Of a DNA stretch of 64,000 nucleotides, positions 43,826-54,485 are shown piece after piece. Each line of letters opens with the position of its first letter. Position 1 is the stretch's first letter. The stretch lies in the NCBI GenBank assembly GCA_013822725.1, contig PNKX01000014.1, positions 62,001 to 126,000 of the forward strand. The letters run 5' to 3'. Source of the stretch: Pirellula sp. (GTDB lineage: Bacteria; Planctomycetota; Planctomycetia; Pirellulales; Lacipirellulaceae). The notes below the pieces were generated by a model. It saw nothing but the letters and a program-made list of their open reading frames with translations, did no database searches and was not told the origin of the DNA. The translations under genes were made by a program, and so were the position numbers.

Positions 43826-46825
43826 TTACAGTTGGAACTGAGCGACCATCCCGCGGAGTTGCTCCGAGAGGGTCGACAGTTCCGATCCGACCACTTGCGT
43901 TTGCGAAGCACCCTGAGCGGTTTGCTTCGCGGCCTGATCGACGCCCGCCATGTTGCGGGTGATCTCGGCACACGCGGCAGCCGACTCGGCGACGCCCGTC
44001 GACACCGTGCTGGCGGCAGTCGCCGTCTGGTGGACGTTCGACGCAATCTCACGGGTCGTGATGCTCTGCTCCTCCACCGCCGCGGCGATGGTGGTCGACG
44101 CCGAGTTGACCCGTTGGATCGCCTCGCCGACTTCCTTGATCGACCGGACAGCTTCGCCGGTCGAGGCTTGGATGCCTTCGATGCGGCTGCGGATGTCTTG
44201 GGTCGCGTTGGCAGTCTGCTTGGCGAGTTCCTTCACTTCCGTGGCAACCACGGCGAAGCCCTTGCCCGCTTCGCCGGCTCGAGCCGCTTCGATCGTGGCG
44301 TTCAGGGCGAGCAGGTTCGTCTGCTCGGCGATGTCCTGAATCACCTCGATCACCTTGCCGATTTCGTCAGCGGCCGAGCCAAGTTGGCCGATCGTGACGT
44401 TGCTCGAATCGGCGAGCTGAGCGGCCGTGCTGGCGATCGTCGACGTCTGGCCGGCAGTCTTGGCGATTTCGCCGATGCTGGCGGTCAGCTCCTCGACGGC
44501 GGTCGAGACAGCCCTCACGTTGGCGGTCATCTGCTCGGTCGACGCGGCCATGTTGGTCATGTTCGTCGACATTTCTTCAGCGGCCGCGGCGACGGTCGCC
44601 GCTTGGCTGTTGGTCTCTTCGGCGCCGCCGGCAAGCTGCGTGGCGGTGGCGGAGAGTTCGGTCGACGTGCTGGCCAAGTGGCCGGCGTTCGTCGTCAGGC
44701 CAGTGAAGACCTGACGCAGGTTCTGACACATCGCGTTGACGGCGCCGGCGATCCGGTTGAAGGTTCCGCCGACTTCGGCCGTATCGTCGTCAGCCGCTGC
44801 GACTGCGTAGGCTTGCGTCAAGTCGCCGCCAGCGACGGCGCTCAGGACGGTCGATACCTTGGCCACTTCAACTTCTTGGAACTCCGCCACCTTCTTAGCG
44901 CGAGCGACCTGCTTGCGTTCTTCGGTGACGTTCTTCCATTCGAGGGTGTTACCGACGTAGTTTCCGGCTCCGTCGAGCTGGGCGGAGACATTCAATGCGA
45001 AGGTCAACGGGCCAACTTGGATGTCGGTACGAATCGGCAACCGGCTCGGGTCGGAGAGCAAGTTGCGTTGGTGGCGAGGGTCCTTGTGGAACTGATCGAT
45101 GTTCTGACCGAGGATGTTCTTCGGATCGAACTTCGGGAAGATCGAACGGAAGACTTCAGCGTACTTATTGAGCAGAACGTTCGTTTGCTCGTTGAGATAA
45201 GTGATGGTGAAGTTGCGATCGATCATCATGAACGCCGAATCGGAGTTGTCGACGACGCCGCGAAGCTTGACCGCGGCGTTCCGCTCGTTCACTTGCGCGG
45301 TGATGTCGCTGGCGTACTTCACGACCTTGCAGGGTTTGCCGTTGAGATCGAGAATCGGGTTGTAGGAAGCCTGAATCCAGATTTCCTTGTTCCCCTTGGC
45401 AAATCGCTTGAACTCGCCGGCCTTGAATTCGCCGCGGTTGAGCGAATCCCAGAACGCGCGATACTCGCTGGTCTGGGTGTAGGCCGGATCGCAGAACATG
45501 CGGTGGTGCTGTCCCTTGATCTCGTCGAGCGTGTAGCCGAGGCCGTTGAGGAAGTTCTCATTCGCCTTGATGATGGTACCGTCGAGGTTGAACTCGATGA
45601 CCGCTTGCGACTTGCCAACGGCGCTGATTTGGCCTTGGAAATCGGCGTTCTGCAACTTGGCGGCGGTGATGTCGCTGGCGTACTTGACGACCTTCACCGG
45701 CTTGCCGCTGTGATCGAAGATCGGGTTGTAGGAAGCCTGAATCCAGATTTCCTTGGCGCCCTTGGCGAATCGCTTGAACTCGCCGGCTTGATACTGGCCG
45801 CGGTTGAGGGCGTCCCAGAATTGCTTGTACTCGGCCGTTTGAGCGTACGCCGGGTCGCAGAACATGCGGTGGTGCTGTCCCTTGATCTCGTCGAGCGTGT
45901 AGCCGAGGCCGTTGAGGAAGTTCTCATTCGCCTTGATGATGGTACCGTCGAGGTTGAACTCGATGACCGCTTGCGACTTGCCGATCGCGGCAATTTGGCC
46001 TTCGAAGTCGCTCGCTTGATGCTCGAACGCTGTGAGCGAATCGAGCAGCGTGTTCAGCGAAGTGACCATCTTGCCGAGGTCGCCGCCCACCTTAGTCTCC
46101 ACCCGCTTGCTGTAATCGCGGTTCGTGGCGGCTTCCATCGACGTCACGACTTGACCGACGACGTTGCCGATCGAACGAGCCAGGAAGTAACCGATCGCGG
46201 TCACGAGCGCCAAGCAGACGAAGCTGACGGAGACCATGGTCCAGGTCCGCTGCGACGTGGTCGCGGCGGCATCGGCTTCGACGGCGGCGTTGTGCTCAGC
46301 GGCCAAGGCGACGACCTTGTCGATCGCGGCGCGGTGTTCTTCGTACAACACCGACATCGGCCCGCTGACGAGCGTCTTCGCCTTTTCCTTGTCCCCGGCG
46401 CGGAGCGCGGGCAGCATTTCATTCTGGGCCACTTCGAAGAACTTGGTCGCCGGCTCGTACGCTTCTTCCAGCAAGACTTCGTTCATCTCGCCCTTCGGAA
46501 GACGCTCGGCCCAATATTCATGGCGGGCGTCGAAATCCTTCTGAAGGGTTTCGAGCTTCTTCGCCAGTTCGTCGGTGCCGGTCGGATCCTCAGCGCCGGT
46601 CATCTTGTGAACCGTCAGATACGACTCGATGATGTATTCGGGAGGAGGCAAAATATCGGCCAGCAGGTCCTTGCCTTGGGCGAGCTCGCCGTAGATGGGA
46701 CCGTTGACCTTCACCTTGTTAAGAGTGGAGAAGGCGATGACGCCAAACAGCACGGTGCCGACGGCGTACAACGCCGCGAGGCACATCAGCTTGCTCCGAA
46801 CTCCCATGTTTGCGAACCGACTCAT
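43826..46825 (-). CDS. Methyl-accepting chemotaxis protein with duplicated PAS domains
   Basis: A 999-residue receptor. TM1 is at about 12-33, an extracytoplasmic four-helix-type sensor at about 34-190, TM2 at about 195-220 and a HAMP-like segment after it. Two nearly identical PAS domains follow (each ending [10 protein letters not shown]), then a third, divergent PAS-like region ([25 protein letters not shown]), and a full signalling domain with the hairpin tip [23 protein letters not shown]. The two PAS copies contain a 128-nt block identical at the DNA level. ATG 46825 is chosen (GGGAG upstream). No C-terminal CheR-docking pentapeptide is seen. Lies between cheW and cheB. Confidence 0.92.
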   Translation of the reverse strand: MSRFANMGVRSKLMCLAALYAVGTVLFGVIAFSTLNKVKVNGPIYGELAQGKDLLADILPPPEYIIESYLTVHKMTGAEDPTGTDELAKKLETLQKDFDARHEYWAERLPKGEMNEVLLEEAYEPATKFFEVAQNEMLPALRAGDKEKAKTLVSGPMSVLYEEHRAAIDKVVALAAEHNAAVEADAAATTSQRTWTMVSVSFVCLALVTAIGYFLARSIGNVVGQVVTSMEAATNRDYSKRVETKVGGDLGKMVTSLNTLLDSLTAFEHQASDFEGQIAAIGKSQAVIEFNLDGTIIKANENFLNGLGYTLDEIKGQHHRMFCDPAYAQTAEYKQFWDALNRGQYQAGEFKRFAKGAKEIWIQASYNPIFDHSGKPVKVVKYASDITAAKLQNADFQGQISAVGKSQAVIEFNLDGTIIKANENFLNGLGYTLDEIKGQHHRMFCDPAYTQTSEYRAFWDSLNRGEFKAGEFKRFAKGNKEIWIQASYNPILDLNGKPCKVVKYASDITAQVNERNAAVKLRGVVDNSDSAFMMIDRNFTITYLNEQTNVLLNKYAEVFRSIFPKFDPKNILGQNIDQFHKDPRHQRNLLSDPSRLPIRTDIQVGPLTFALNVSAQLDGAGNYVGNTLEWKNVTEERKQVARAKKVAEFQEVEVAKVSTVLSAVAGGDLTQAYAVAAADDDTAEVGGTFNRIAGAVNAMCQNLRQVFTGLTTNAGHLASTSTELSATATQLAGGAEETNSQAATVAAAAEEMSTNMTNMAASTEQMTANVRAVSTAVEELTASIGEIAKTAGQTSTIASTAAQLADSSNVTIGQLGSAADEIGKVIEVIQDIAEQTNLLALNATIEAARAGEAGKGFAVVATEVKELAKQTANATQDIRSRIEGIQASTGEAVRSIKEVGEAIQRVNSASTTIAAAVEEQSITTREIASNVHQTATAASTVSTGVAESAAACAEITRNMAGVDQAAKQTAQGASQTQVVGSELSTLSEQLRGMVAQFQL
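45489..45982. repeat. Tandem duplication inside the receptor gene
   Basis: Blocks 45489-45616 and 45855-45982 (128 nt each) are identical, offset by 366 nt (122 codons), and flanked by diverged but homologous sequence. They encode the core of PAS copies 2 and 1. The synonymous positions also match, so the duplication or conversion is recent relative to the flanks. Confidence 0.9.
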
Positions 46826-46900
46826 GACTGGTGTCTCCCGAACGAAAGAAATGTGAACTGTGTTGAAACTGGTCAAAGAAACGGATGCGTATCTCGTGAA

Positions 46901-47374
46901 CTATTCCTGGCGGGCGCTGTCAGCCAGCACCTCGTCGATGTCGAGCAGCACGACGATGGCCGAATCGAGCGTGCAGACGCCGCTCATCAGGCGGCCGTCG
47001 ACGCCGTCGACGTTGGTCGGCGGCGGGTTGATCTGGTCGTCGCTGAGCGTCAGGATGTCGGAGATGCGGTCGACCAGCAGGCCGATCGCTTCCCCCTTGT
47101 GATGAACGATCAAGTTGCGAGTCTGCCGACTCGCCTCGGAGGCGGGCAGGCCGAGGATCGTCCGCAAGTCGACGACCGTCGCGACGTCGCCGCGGAGGTT
47201 GATCACCCCGCGAACGTAGTCGGGCGCATGCGGCACCTGGGTGATCTCGGACTGGCGATTGATCTCTTGGACGACTCGAATGTCGACGCCCAACAGCATG
47301 TGGCCGACGTAGAACGTGGCGAACTGCAGTTCGGCGGTCTTGCCGAGTCGATCGGCGGCGATAACGGCGGACAT
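46901..47374 (-). CDS. cheW: Chemotaxis coupling protein CheW
   Basis: A 157-residue CheW domain (LQFATFYVGHMLLGVDIRVVQEI, then VRGVINLRGDVATVVDLRTILGL), the scaffold that links receptors to CheA. Located between cheA and the receptor gene on the minus strand. A second, different CheW is encoded at 62607, which pairs with a second receptor. Confidence 0.93.
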   Translation of the reverse strand: MSAVIAADRLGKTAELQFATFYVGHMLLGVDIRVVQEINRQSEITQVPHAPDYVRGVINLRGDVATVVDLRTILGLPASEASRQTRNLIVHHKGEAIGLLVDRISDILTLSDDQINPPPTNVDGVDGRLMSGVCTLDSAIVVLLDIDEVLADSARQE

Positions 47375-47437
47375 GGTTTAGTAATACCTCGAAGAACTCT
47401 GATCGACACAGTCGACGGCGTTGAGCTGACGACGACG

Positions 47438-50191
47438 TTAGGCAGGCTGCAGGTGGCGGCGGCTGCTGCCCGCTTTGGCGCCAGTAAAGTTGTGGAGCGC
47501 GGCCAGCAGCTTCTCGCGATCCATTTTGATCTGGTAGTCGTCGATGCCGACCTCAATGCCCCGTTGCATGTCGGAGGCGCCGGCGAGCGACGTCAGGGCG
47601 ATGACGGGAAGGTAGCTCCACTTCGACTGCTTGATGCGTTGGCAGAGCTCGAAACCGTTGAGGTTCGGCATTTCGATGTCGGTGATGACGACGTCGACTT
47701 CGAGGTCGCCCTCCATCAGCCGCTCCCAGGCAAGCAAGCCATCTTCGCAGTCGACGACTTCGTAGCCGCGTTCTTCGACCATCGACTTCACTTGCTTGCG
47801 GAAGAAGGTCGAGTCCTCGGCCAGCAACACCAGCGGCTTCTTGCCTTCTTCGACGTTGGGCTTGGGTTGGTCGGCGAACCATTCGGCGTGGGCGATTTCG
47901 GCGATCTGGAACAAATCGACCAGCCGCGTCGTGTGTTCAGAGATGGTCAACGAACCCTGAATGCCCGGCTCTTGGAACGTGATCGTGTCGACGTTGGTCG
48001 GCACGCGGCGGATGTCTTCCAGCCGCGGCGCGATCAGGCCGACTTCTTTGCCGCCGATTGCAAAGACAATGACGTAGACCCAGTTCTGCGGCTCCGTGGG
48101 GCGAGCGGAGATAATGTTCTCCAATCGCAAGAGCGGCACACTCGACTCGCGGTACTGGACCAGTTCTTGGCCGCCGACCGAGTCGATCTGATCGGCGCGA
48201 ATTCGCTCGATTCGCGCGACGATATCCATCGACACCGCGAAGTGATCAAGCGGGTGATTCGTGAACAGCAAGACCGACTGCGAGTCGCCGTCGCCGTGGA
48301 CAGTCTCTTCGCCCTTGCTAGTGGAGACGGTTTCGTGGGCCGACCCGATTTGCTCATGGGCAGCGATGCCGGCGACGTCGAGAATCAGCGCGACGTGCCC
48401 GTCGCCCAGGATCGTGGCGCCCGACAAACAAGGAGCGTTCTTGATGTGTCGGCCGAGCGGCTTGACCACGATTTCTTCCGAATCGTGCAACGCGTCGACG
48501 ACGATGCCGAAGCGTTGCTGTCCGCTTTCGACGACGATGATGTTGGTCGTTGCTTGCGAATCGTCTTCGGTCGTCGCGATGCTAGGCAACCCGAAGCCCA
48601 AGACCTCGCGGAGTCGGACCAGCGGCAGCAGCGAACCACGCAGTCGCAAGACTTCGGCCGACTTAACCAGGTCGAGCCGCTTCGCCATCTCTTCGCGACG
48701 GAGCCGCACGAGTTCAGAGATGTTGACCTGCGGAATGGCGAACCGCTCGTCGCCACTTTGAATGATCAGCGATGGGATAATCGCCAAGGTAAGCGGGAGC
48801 GTGATCTGGATCGTCGTTCCATGGCCGGGGTTTGAATCGACGTCGACCGTTCCGCCAAGCTTCTCAATATTGGTGCGGACGACGTCCATGCCGACGCCGC
48901 GGCCGCTGACGTCAGTGATCTTCTCAGCCGTCGAGAAGCCAGGGTGGAAGATCAGTCGGACCGCTTCGCGGTCGGTCATACGCCCCGCCTGTTCGGCGGT
49001 GATGACGCCCTTCTCAATCGCCTTTTTCTTCAGCTTCTCGGGGTAGATGCCGCCGCCGTCGTCGGCGATGTCGATGCGAACCTTGCCCGCTTCGTGATAG
49101 GCTTTGAGATGGATGGTGCCGATGGCCGGCTTGCCAGCGGCGACGCGAACGTCGGGCCGCTCGACGCCGTGGTCGATCGAGTTGCGCACCAAGTGGGTGA
49201 GCGGATCGCCGATGGCTTCGAGGATCGTCTTGTCGACGTCGACCTCTTTGCCGTCCATGACGACGTCGCACTGCTTGCCGAGCTTGGCGCTCAGGTCGCG
49301 CACGACGCGCGGGAACTTGCTGAAGACGGCGCCGATCGGCTGCATGCGAGTCCGCATGATCGCCTCTTGGAGTTCCGTCGTTACCTGGTCGAGGCGCGAA
49401 GCGACTGCTTCAATGCCGACGTGGGCGTCGGTGTTCAAGGCTTGGATCAACTGGTTGCGGCCCAGCACCAATTCGCCCGCGAGATTCATCAGACTGTCGA
49501 GGACGCCGACCTGGACGCGGATGCTCGATTCGGCGACGGCCGTTGGCGCCTGTGCGGTCGGGGTAGCGCTGGCCGTGGATTTTGGCTCGTCGATAACGGT
49601 AGGAGCGGGCGGCGCGGCAGCTTCGATGGGCATCTGTGCGGGCTCCAATTCAGCATGGGCAGTAGGATGAGCTGCGTCGTCGGCAGCTTCGTCGAACATG
49701 GCCTGTTCAACGAAATCGACTGCCGAGTCAAGATCCAACTCGTGCTGCTCTTCTTCTGCGACCGCAGTGCAAGTTGCCGTCACGACAGCGACTGCTCCTC
49801 CCTCGGCGTTGGTGAAGATGGCGTCGAGCCTCATCACATGATCGTCGACGTTCGCGTCGTTCGACGCTTCAGCGTTGTTCACCAAATGGGCGAGGGCGTC
49901 GGCGGCGCGGAGCATCACGTCGACCATCGCCGAGTTCGGCGTGAGTTCGCGAGTCCGCATCAGGCCAAGGATGTTCTCCAGGCCGTGGGCGAGACGATTG
50001 ACGGTGACCAAGCCGAGAAACCCGGCGGCGCCTTTGATCGAGTGAATGCCGCGGAAGACGTTATTCACCAAGTCGACGTCGATGTCGGCGCCGTTGGCTT
50101 CAATCTCCAGCAGTTGCCCTTCCACGTGACTAAGATGGTCGCGCGACTCGGCAATGAATTCCGCCAACAGTTCTGGATCTTCGATGGCCAT
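47438..50191 (-). CDS. cheA: Hybrid chemotaxis histidine kinase CheA with extra CheW domain and receiver
   Basis: A 917-residue hybrid kinase. In order: an Hpt domain (residues 1-110, phospho-site in GIHSIKGAAGF), a dimerisation region (about 225-290), HATPase (NSIDHGVERPD, DDGGGIYPEKL, GRGVGMDVV), a CheW-like domain (about 490-620), a second CheW-like domain (about 640-770) and a C-terminal receiver (about 780-900, LLAEDSTFFRK, VITDIEMPNLNG, DYQIKM). No classical CheY-binding P2 domain was recognised. The receiver fusion and absence of a free cheY in the locus suggest intramolecular phosphotransfer or use of a distant CheY. The start ATG 50191 is standard. Divergent from cheX. Confidence 0.93.
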   Translation of the reverse strand: MAIEDPELLAEFIAESRDHLSHVEGQLLEIEANGADIDVDLVNNVFRGIHSIKGAAGFLGLVTVNRLAHGLENILGLMRTRELTPNSAMVDVMLRAADALAHLVNNAEASNDANVDDHVMRLDAIFTNAEGGAVAVVTATCTAVAEEEQHELDLDSAVDFVEQAMFDEAADDAAHPTAHAELEPAQMPIEAAAPPAPTVIDEPKSTASATPTAQAPTAVAESSIRVQVGVLDSLMNLAGELVLGRNQLIQALNTDAHVGIEAVASRLDQVTTELQEAIMRTRMQPIGAVFSKFPRVVRDLSAKLGKQCDVVMDGKEVDVDKTILEAIGDPLTHLVRNSIDHGVERPDVRVAAGKPAIGTIHLKAYHEAGKVRIDIADDGGGIYPEKLKKKAIEKGVITAEQAGRMTDREAVRLIFHPGFSTAEKITDVSGRGVGMDVVRTNIEKLGGTVDVDSNPGHGTTIQITLPLTLAIIPSLIIQSGDERFAIPQVNISELVRLRREEMAKRLDLVKSAEVLRLRGSLLPLVRLREVLGFGLPSIATTEDDSQATTNIIVVESGQQRFGIVVDALHDSEEIVVKPLGRHIKNAPCLSGATILGDGHVALILDVAGIAAHEQIGSAHETVSTSKGEETVHGDGDSQSVLLFTNHPLDHFAVSMDIVARIERIRADQIDSVGGQELVQYRESSVPLLRLENIISARPTEPQNWVYVIVFAIGGKEVGLIAPRLEDIRRVPTNVDTITFQEPGIQGSLTISEHTTRLVDLFQIAEIAHAEWFADQPKPNVEEGKKPLVLLAEDSTFFRKQVKSMVEERGYEVVDCEDGLLAWERLMEGDLEVDVVITDIEMPNLNGFELCQRIKQSKWSYLPVIALTSLAGASDMQRGIEVGIDDYQIKMDREKLLAALHNFTGAKAGSSRRHLQPA

Positions 50192-50519
50192 GGACTGGTT
50201 CCGTGTTTCTCGGGGTCGTCCGCCGGCATAGGTCGCCGTTTCGCTGCGGTTTTGCGCGACGGGCGGATTGCGGACGAACGAAAGCTAGGTCAGGACGGTG
50301 CGCGCTGCAAATTTGTCCAGAAGAACTGGAGATAGAAAAACCGGCACCATCGACGCCACCTGCTTTTTGCCAGGAGTTTTAGGCCGACGCTCTTCCGCAA
50401 TTACCGAATGCTACGTTTGACGAAAGGAGATTCGTCAGAATCGTCGACGCGATCTGCGCCAAGCTGGCCGCAAACCGCATCGTCGTGACGCCAGCCAACA
50501 AAACTACGGAACGCGATCC
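50192..50519. promoter_or_regulatory. Divergent cheA/cheX promoter region
   Basis: 328 bp between the divergent starts of cheA and cheX. It must hold both promoters, but I cannot place boxes with confidence and see no inverted repeat. Confidence 0.35.
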
Positions 50520-51023
50520 ATGAAAGCGGAACACATCAATCCATTTCTCACCTCCGCCGTCGAGGTGTTTTCCACGATGCTCAACTGCGACCTGAAGCGC
50601 GGAGCGCCAACGTTGAACGCAGCGTTTCAGCCGGCGCATGAAGTGAGCGGCATCATCGGTCTGTCGGGCAAGGCTTCGGGCGTCGTCGTGGTAAGTGTCG
50701 ACCGCGAGGTCGCGATAGGCGTCACCGAGAAGATGCTTGGGGAGCGGCCCGATTCGTTGAACGCCGACGTGATGGATGCGATCGGCGAGATCACGAACAT
50801 GATTGCCGGCCGCGCAAAGACTGGGCTCGCGCACTTAGAGATGAATCTCGCTCTGCCGACGGTGATCACGGGCAACGACCACGTGATTCGGTTCGGGTCG
50901 CTGGCGAAGACGATCAGCATTCCCTACAGCTGCGCGTGGGGCGACCTGACCGTCGAGGTCGGCCTGATCGAGGAAGACGAGGCTGCTGCAGCGGCGAAGA
51001 AGCCGATGATGGCCGGCGTTTAG
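50520..51023 (+). CDS. cheX: CheX/CheC-type phosphatase
   Basis: A 167-residue protein of the CheC/CheX/FliY family, with the conserved helix motif AIGEITNMIAGRAK holding the E-x2-N catalytic pair. Such proteins dephosphorylate CheY or, in CheB/CheA receivers, phospho-Asp. It is the only visible phosphatase of the locus. It faces cheA across a divergent promoter region. A hairpin follows its stop. Confidence 0.88.
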   Translation: MKAEHINPFLTSAVEVFSTMLNCDLKRGAPTLNAAFQPAHEVSGIIGLSGKASGVVVVSVDREVAIGVTEKMLGERPDSLNADVMDAIGEITNMIAGRAKTGLAHLEMNLALPTVITGNDHVIRFGSLAKTISIPYSCAWGDLTVEVGLIEEDEAAAAAKKPMMAGV

Positions 51024-51028
51024 TGCGA

Positions 51029-51058
51029 TTTCAGCCCCCGGTAGAGCCAGGGGCTGCA
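51029..51058. terminator. Hairpin between convergent cheX and heme-protein genes
   Basis: CAGCCCC and GGGGCTG arms with an 11-base loop including GGTAGAGCC, a shortened member of the GGCTCCGCC family. Placed between convergent stops, it probably ends both transcripts. Confidence 0.55.
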
Positions 51059-51092
51059 GAGTCGCTCCACGGAACTGAAGAACTTTCAGCAG

Positions 51093-54000
51093 CTATTCGA
51101 TTTCGTGACCGGCCTCTGGCTCTGGTCCGGCGTCGCTGCTTGCCGATGCATTCCGTTGCGAACTGAGAAACTCGACGACGTCGCGCAGATCGCGCTGCGA
51201 CATGAACTTCATCAAGTCTTCCGGCATCGCCGAGAGACCTTGAGCGCGGTCCTCGACCGCGTCGAGCTCGACTTCCACTTCCTTACCGTCGGCATTGAGC
51301 AGCACCGCCTTCTCGTCGTCTTCGTGGCGCAGAATGCCGGTGACGACCGTCCCCGTGTCAAGCAGCATCGAGGTGGTCTGAAAGCCTTCGACGATCTTCG
51401 CGTTCGGCCGAGTCACCGATTCGATGATCTCTTGACGAGTCCGTTTGGCGCCGACGTCGGCGAGGCTGGGGCCGACGAGTTGTTCGCCCGGTGTTAACGA
51501 GTGACAGCGGCGGCAGGAGAGTGATTCGTTCGAGAGGAACAGCTGTTCGCCGCGAGTTGAATCGCCCCCTGCAACGGCAGCGGCGTAGAGCGAGGCGAGA
51601 TCGCCGCTAACGGCCTGTTGGTCGATGAGCTTCTTATGCCGCTCGACTAATGACTTGTCAGTTGCCGATTGCGCCGCCTCCAGAACTTCGAGCAGCAACT
51701 CCTGAGGGCAGTCTCCCTGCTCGACTCGCGTCATCCAGGCGGCGAGCACTTCATGGGCGGCGGGGAGATCGATTCTGGCAAGGAGTGCCAGCGCCGCTTG
51801 GCGTTCGCGGGTTTCGCCGTCATTGGCCGCTGATGCCAAAGGTTCAATCGCCTTCGCCGGAAACCGCTCCGCCAAGAGCCGGCGTGCGGCAGAGCGAACG
51901 ACCCCGTCAGGCGATCGCAATCCAAACTCAATGACGCGTTCGGCGACGGCGTCGTCGGCATGTTCAAGCGCGGCGATGGCGCGGGCTTGGAATTTGGCGT
52001 CGAGATTAGGCTGTTCGAGCAACTCCGGCAGTTGAGCCAGCGCCGCCGGCAGGCCGAGTTCCGCGGCGACGATGGCGCCGGTGGGGTTGGCGCCGCTGGC
52101 CTGCTTGATGCTGGGCCAAGCTTGCTTCATCGCGTCTCGCACCTCGTCGGCAGCTTGCGGTTCGAGCGGACGCCATTGGCCGTGGACCGGATCGCGCGAC
52201 GAAGGCGCGGCCCAGTGGCTTACCAGTTCCCAAGCGTGATCGCGCATCGCGTCGGACGCGTCGGGATTCAAGGCGAAATGTATGACGCCCTGCAAATAGT
52301 TAGCTGCACGCATCGCCTGGCTAGCGGCGAGCGCTCGGCGCGCCAGCGGCTCGTTCGTGGGAGAAACCTTATTGAGGACATCGGCCAGCGCGCCGTTTGC
52401 GGCGACAATCGGCGTATCCCAAATCGCGCGGGCCGCCTCCAACGCCACCGCTTCGGAATCGTCCGCCATAAAGTTGCCGACGCGCGGCGACTTCTGCTTC
52501 GCGAGTGCCAGCACGATGGCGATGCGGGCCGCTGGATCGGCCTTCTTCGCGGCATCGATGAGATTGGCATCCGACTGGCTGCCGGCCAGGCCCATCACGA
52601 TGCCAGTCCGGACAATGGCGTCGCCGACTTCGGCATTGTCGCTGGCTGCTTTAAGTAGTTCAGCAAGCGCTGGCTGGTAGCCGAGCGAACCGATTGAGGT
52701 GGCCGCGGAGGCGCGCACGCGGAGCGACGAATCGCCGAGCAGTTTGGCGAGCACGGCGCCGAACTCGCTGCGCTCTGTTTCAGGCGGTGACTTGGCGCGT
52801 CCCAGCGTACGGGCGGCTTGGTTGCGAATCTCGGCGTCGGCGTCTTCGCACAACGTAGCGATCACGTCAAAGAGGCCGGCATCATGAGTCGCCAAGGAGC
52901 CGAGGGCCCAGATGGCGTGAATCCGCGACAGCTGATTCGCGTCAGTCTGGTGAGCGAGTTCGGTCAGCGGCTGGGCAGACGCCGCGCCGAAGGCCACCAA
53001 TTTCCGCTGCGCTGCTTGCCGCACGCGCATGTTGGGATTTCCGAGCAACTCTATGAGCTGCTCGGACTTCAACGTGGGGACCTGCTTCAGCGCGTTCGCC
53101 GATTCGCGGCGGGCCTCGACTAGTTTCGGATCGTCGTCGGCGACGCGATAGAGGCGACCCATGCCGGTGCCGTTCCAGCCTTCGATCCAGTCGGCCACGT
53201 AAAAATTACCGTCGGGGCCGAAGTCGCAATCGGTGGCAAGGATCCCCTCAAGGAACATTTTGTCATTGGCGAGTCGATAGCCGGCGCCTTCCTGCTCTAA
53301 ATGAAAGCGACGAATGCCGCTCGAAGCGGGGGCGCCGCGGAAGTCCGCAAGAAAGAAACTGTCGCGGCAGTCGTCGGTCATCCCCGTGCCTGGATAGTAA
53401 ACCAGGCCAGAGGGACCGTCGCTGAGATGGGCGATCGGCGGCACGATGCCGGCGGGCTGGTCTGCATTCTTCGTGTGCCAGATCTTCTCGCGGTTAAACG
53501 GTCCGCGGTCGGGAAGATACTGGTACGACATCCGCCAGCCGGTGTTCATCCCTTCAACGATCTGAATGATGCGCGCTCGATCGCCTGAGTCGGAGTTGTT
53601 GTCTACCGAAAACAGGTCGCCAAGTTCGTTGAACGCCAATTCCTGCGGGTTGCGCAGTCCGGTAGCGAAGAGTTCCAACTCACTGCCGTCAGGATTGCAG
53701 CGAAGTACAGAACCCGAATCGGGATTTGAGAGGACGCCATTCGGCGTTTCGACATGCAGGCCGCGGTCGCCGATCGAGAAGTAAATTTTGCCGTCGGGGC
53801 CTTCTACCAGCCCATGGAGATCGTGGCCGAACAGAGCGAAGTGGACGCCGAAGCCGGTGGCAAGCGACTTGCGCTGCTCGGCCTGGCCGTCGCCATCGGC
53901 GTCGCGCAGTTCCCACAAGTCGGGGATGCAGGTGAACAGCAGCCGATCGCCAACCCACATGACGCCTGCCGCCGCGCCGCTTTCGATTTCCTGGTAGCCG

Positions 54001-54485
54001 TCGGAGAAGATGCTGGAGTGGTCGTAGACGCCGTCGCCGTCGCGGTCTTCGAGCAGGCGGACGAGTTCGCTCGATTCTGTGTAGTGGTTGAGTTTGTCGG
54101 CCATGCGGCGTTCGATGTACGCCCGACGCTGGGCAACCGTTTGGGCCGCCAAGTCGTCGTCGAGCCAATCCATGTGATTGCGATTGTCCTCGGTGCCGTG
54201 ATGGACGCGATGAGTCTCGGCGACGAAGACTCGCCCCTGCGGATCGAAGCAGAAGGCGACCGGGTTGGCGAAGAGCGGTTCGCTTGCCACGGGAGTGACT
54301 TTGTACCCGGGCTCTACGCGAAACGAGGCGGCGGAGAGCTCGGCTGCTGGCGAAATCGGCCCGCTACTGGCTTGCTCAGCGGCGCGTCCGCTCGATGCTA
54401 CGGATGCGGCTAGGGCGCCTAAAACTGACGCGTAAATAGTTGCTTTCAAAAGCCGAAGCATGGCGAGCATGAAAGACCAGAACAT
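51093..54485 (-). CDS. PVC-type membrane-bound dehydrogenase / HEAT / c-type cytochrome protein
   Basis: A 1130-residue exported protein. A hydrophobic N-terminus is followed by a beta-propeller dehydrogenase-like domain (about 60-440: RVFVAETHRVHHGTEDNRNHMDWL, GPDGKIYFSIGDRGLHVETP, RNPQELAFNELGDLFSVDNN). HEAT-like repeats occupy about 460-880. The C-terminal heme-binding domain (about 940-1090) has one CxxCH site (LSCRRCHSL) and the tail pattern GPSLADVGAKRTRQEIIESVTRPNAKIVEGF characteristic of the planctomycete-specific cytochrome domain. Probably periplasmic electron transfer. ATG 54485 is supported by AAGGAT about 10 bases upstream. Confidence 0.88.
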   Translation of the reverse strand: MFWSFMLAMLRLLKATIYASVLGALAASVASSGRAAEQASSGPISPAAELSAASFRVEPGYKVTPVASEPLFANPVAFCFDPQGRVFVAETHRVHHGTEDNRNHMDWLDDDLAAQTVAQRRAYIERRMADKLNHYTESSELVRLLEDRDGDGVYDHSSIFSDGYQEIESGAAAGVMWVGDRLLFTCIPDLWELRDADGDGQAEQRKSLATGFGVHFALFGHDLHGLVEGPDGKIYFSIGDRGLHVETPNGVLSNPDSGSVLRCNPDGSELELFATGLRNPQELAFNELGDLFSVDNNSDSGDRARIIQIVEGMNTGWRMSYQYLPDRGPFNREKIWHTKNADQPAGIVPPIAHLSDGPSGLVYYPGTGMTDDCRDSFFLADFRGAPASSGIRRFHLEQEGAGYRLANDKMFLEGILATDCDFGPDGNFYVADWIEGWNGTGMGRLYRVADDDPKLVEARRESANALKQVPTLKSEQLIELLGNPNMRVRQAAQRKLVAFGAASAQPLTELAHQTDANQLSRIHAIWALGSLATHDAGLFDVIATLCEDADAEIRNQAARTLGRAKSPPETERSEFGAVLAKLLGDSSLRVRASAATSIGSLGYQPALAELLKAASDNAEVGDAIVRTGIVMGLAGSQSDANLIDAAKKADPAARIAIVLALAKQKSPRVGNFMADDSEAVALEAARAIWDTPIVAANGALADVLNKVSPTNEPLARRALAASQAMRAANYLQGVIHFALNPDASDAMRDHAWELVSHWAAPSSRDPVHGQWRPLEPQAADEVRDAMKQAWPSIKQASGANPTGAIVAAELGLPAALAQLPELLEQPNLDAKFQARAIAALEHADDAVAERVIEFGLRSPDGVVRSAARRLLAERFPAKAIEPLASAANDGETRERQAALALLARIDLPAAHEVLAAWMTRVEQGDCPQELLLEVLEAAQSATDKSLVERHKKLIDQQAVSGDLASLYAAAVAGGDSTRGEQLFLSNESLSCRRCHSLTPGEQLVGPSLADVGAKRTRQEIIESVTRPNAKIVEGFQTTSMLLDTGTVVTGILRHEDDEKAVLLNADGKEVEVELDAVEDRAQGLSAMPEDLMKFMSQRDLRDVVEFLSSQRNASASSDAGPEPEAGHEIE

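Noticed and set aside
43628-48835. 1735-residue open frame on the plus strand across the chemotaxis locus
   Set aside because: It runs antisense to cheB, the receptor, cheW and cheA, and has the Asp/Arg/Val/Gly-rich composition of a shadow frame in GC-rich DNA.
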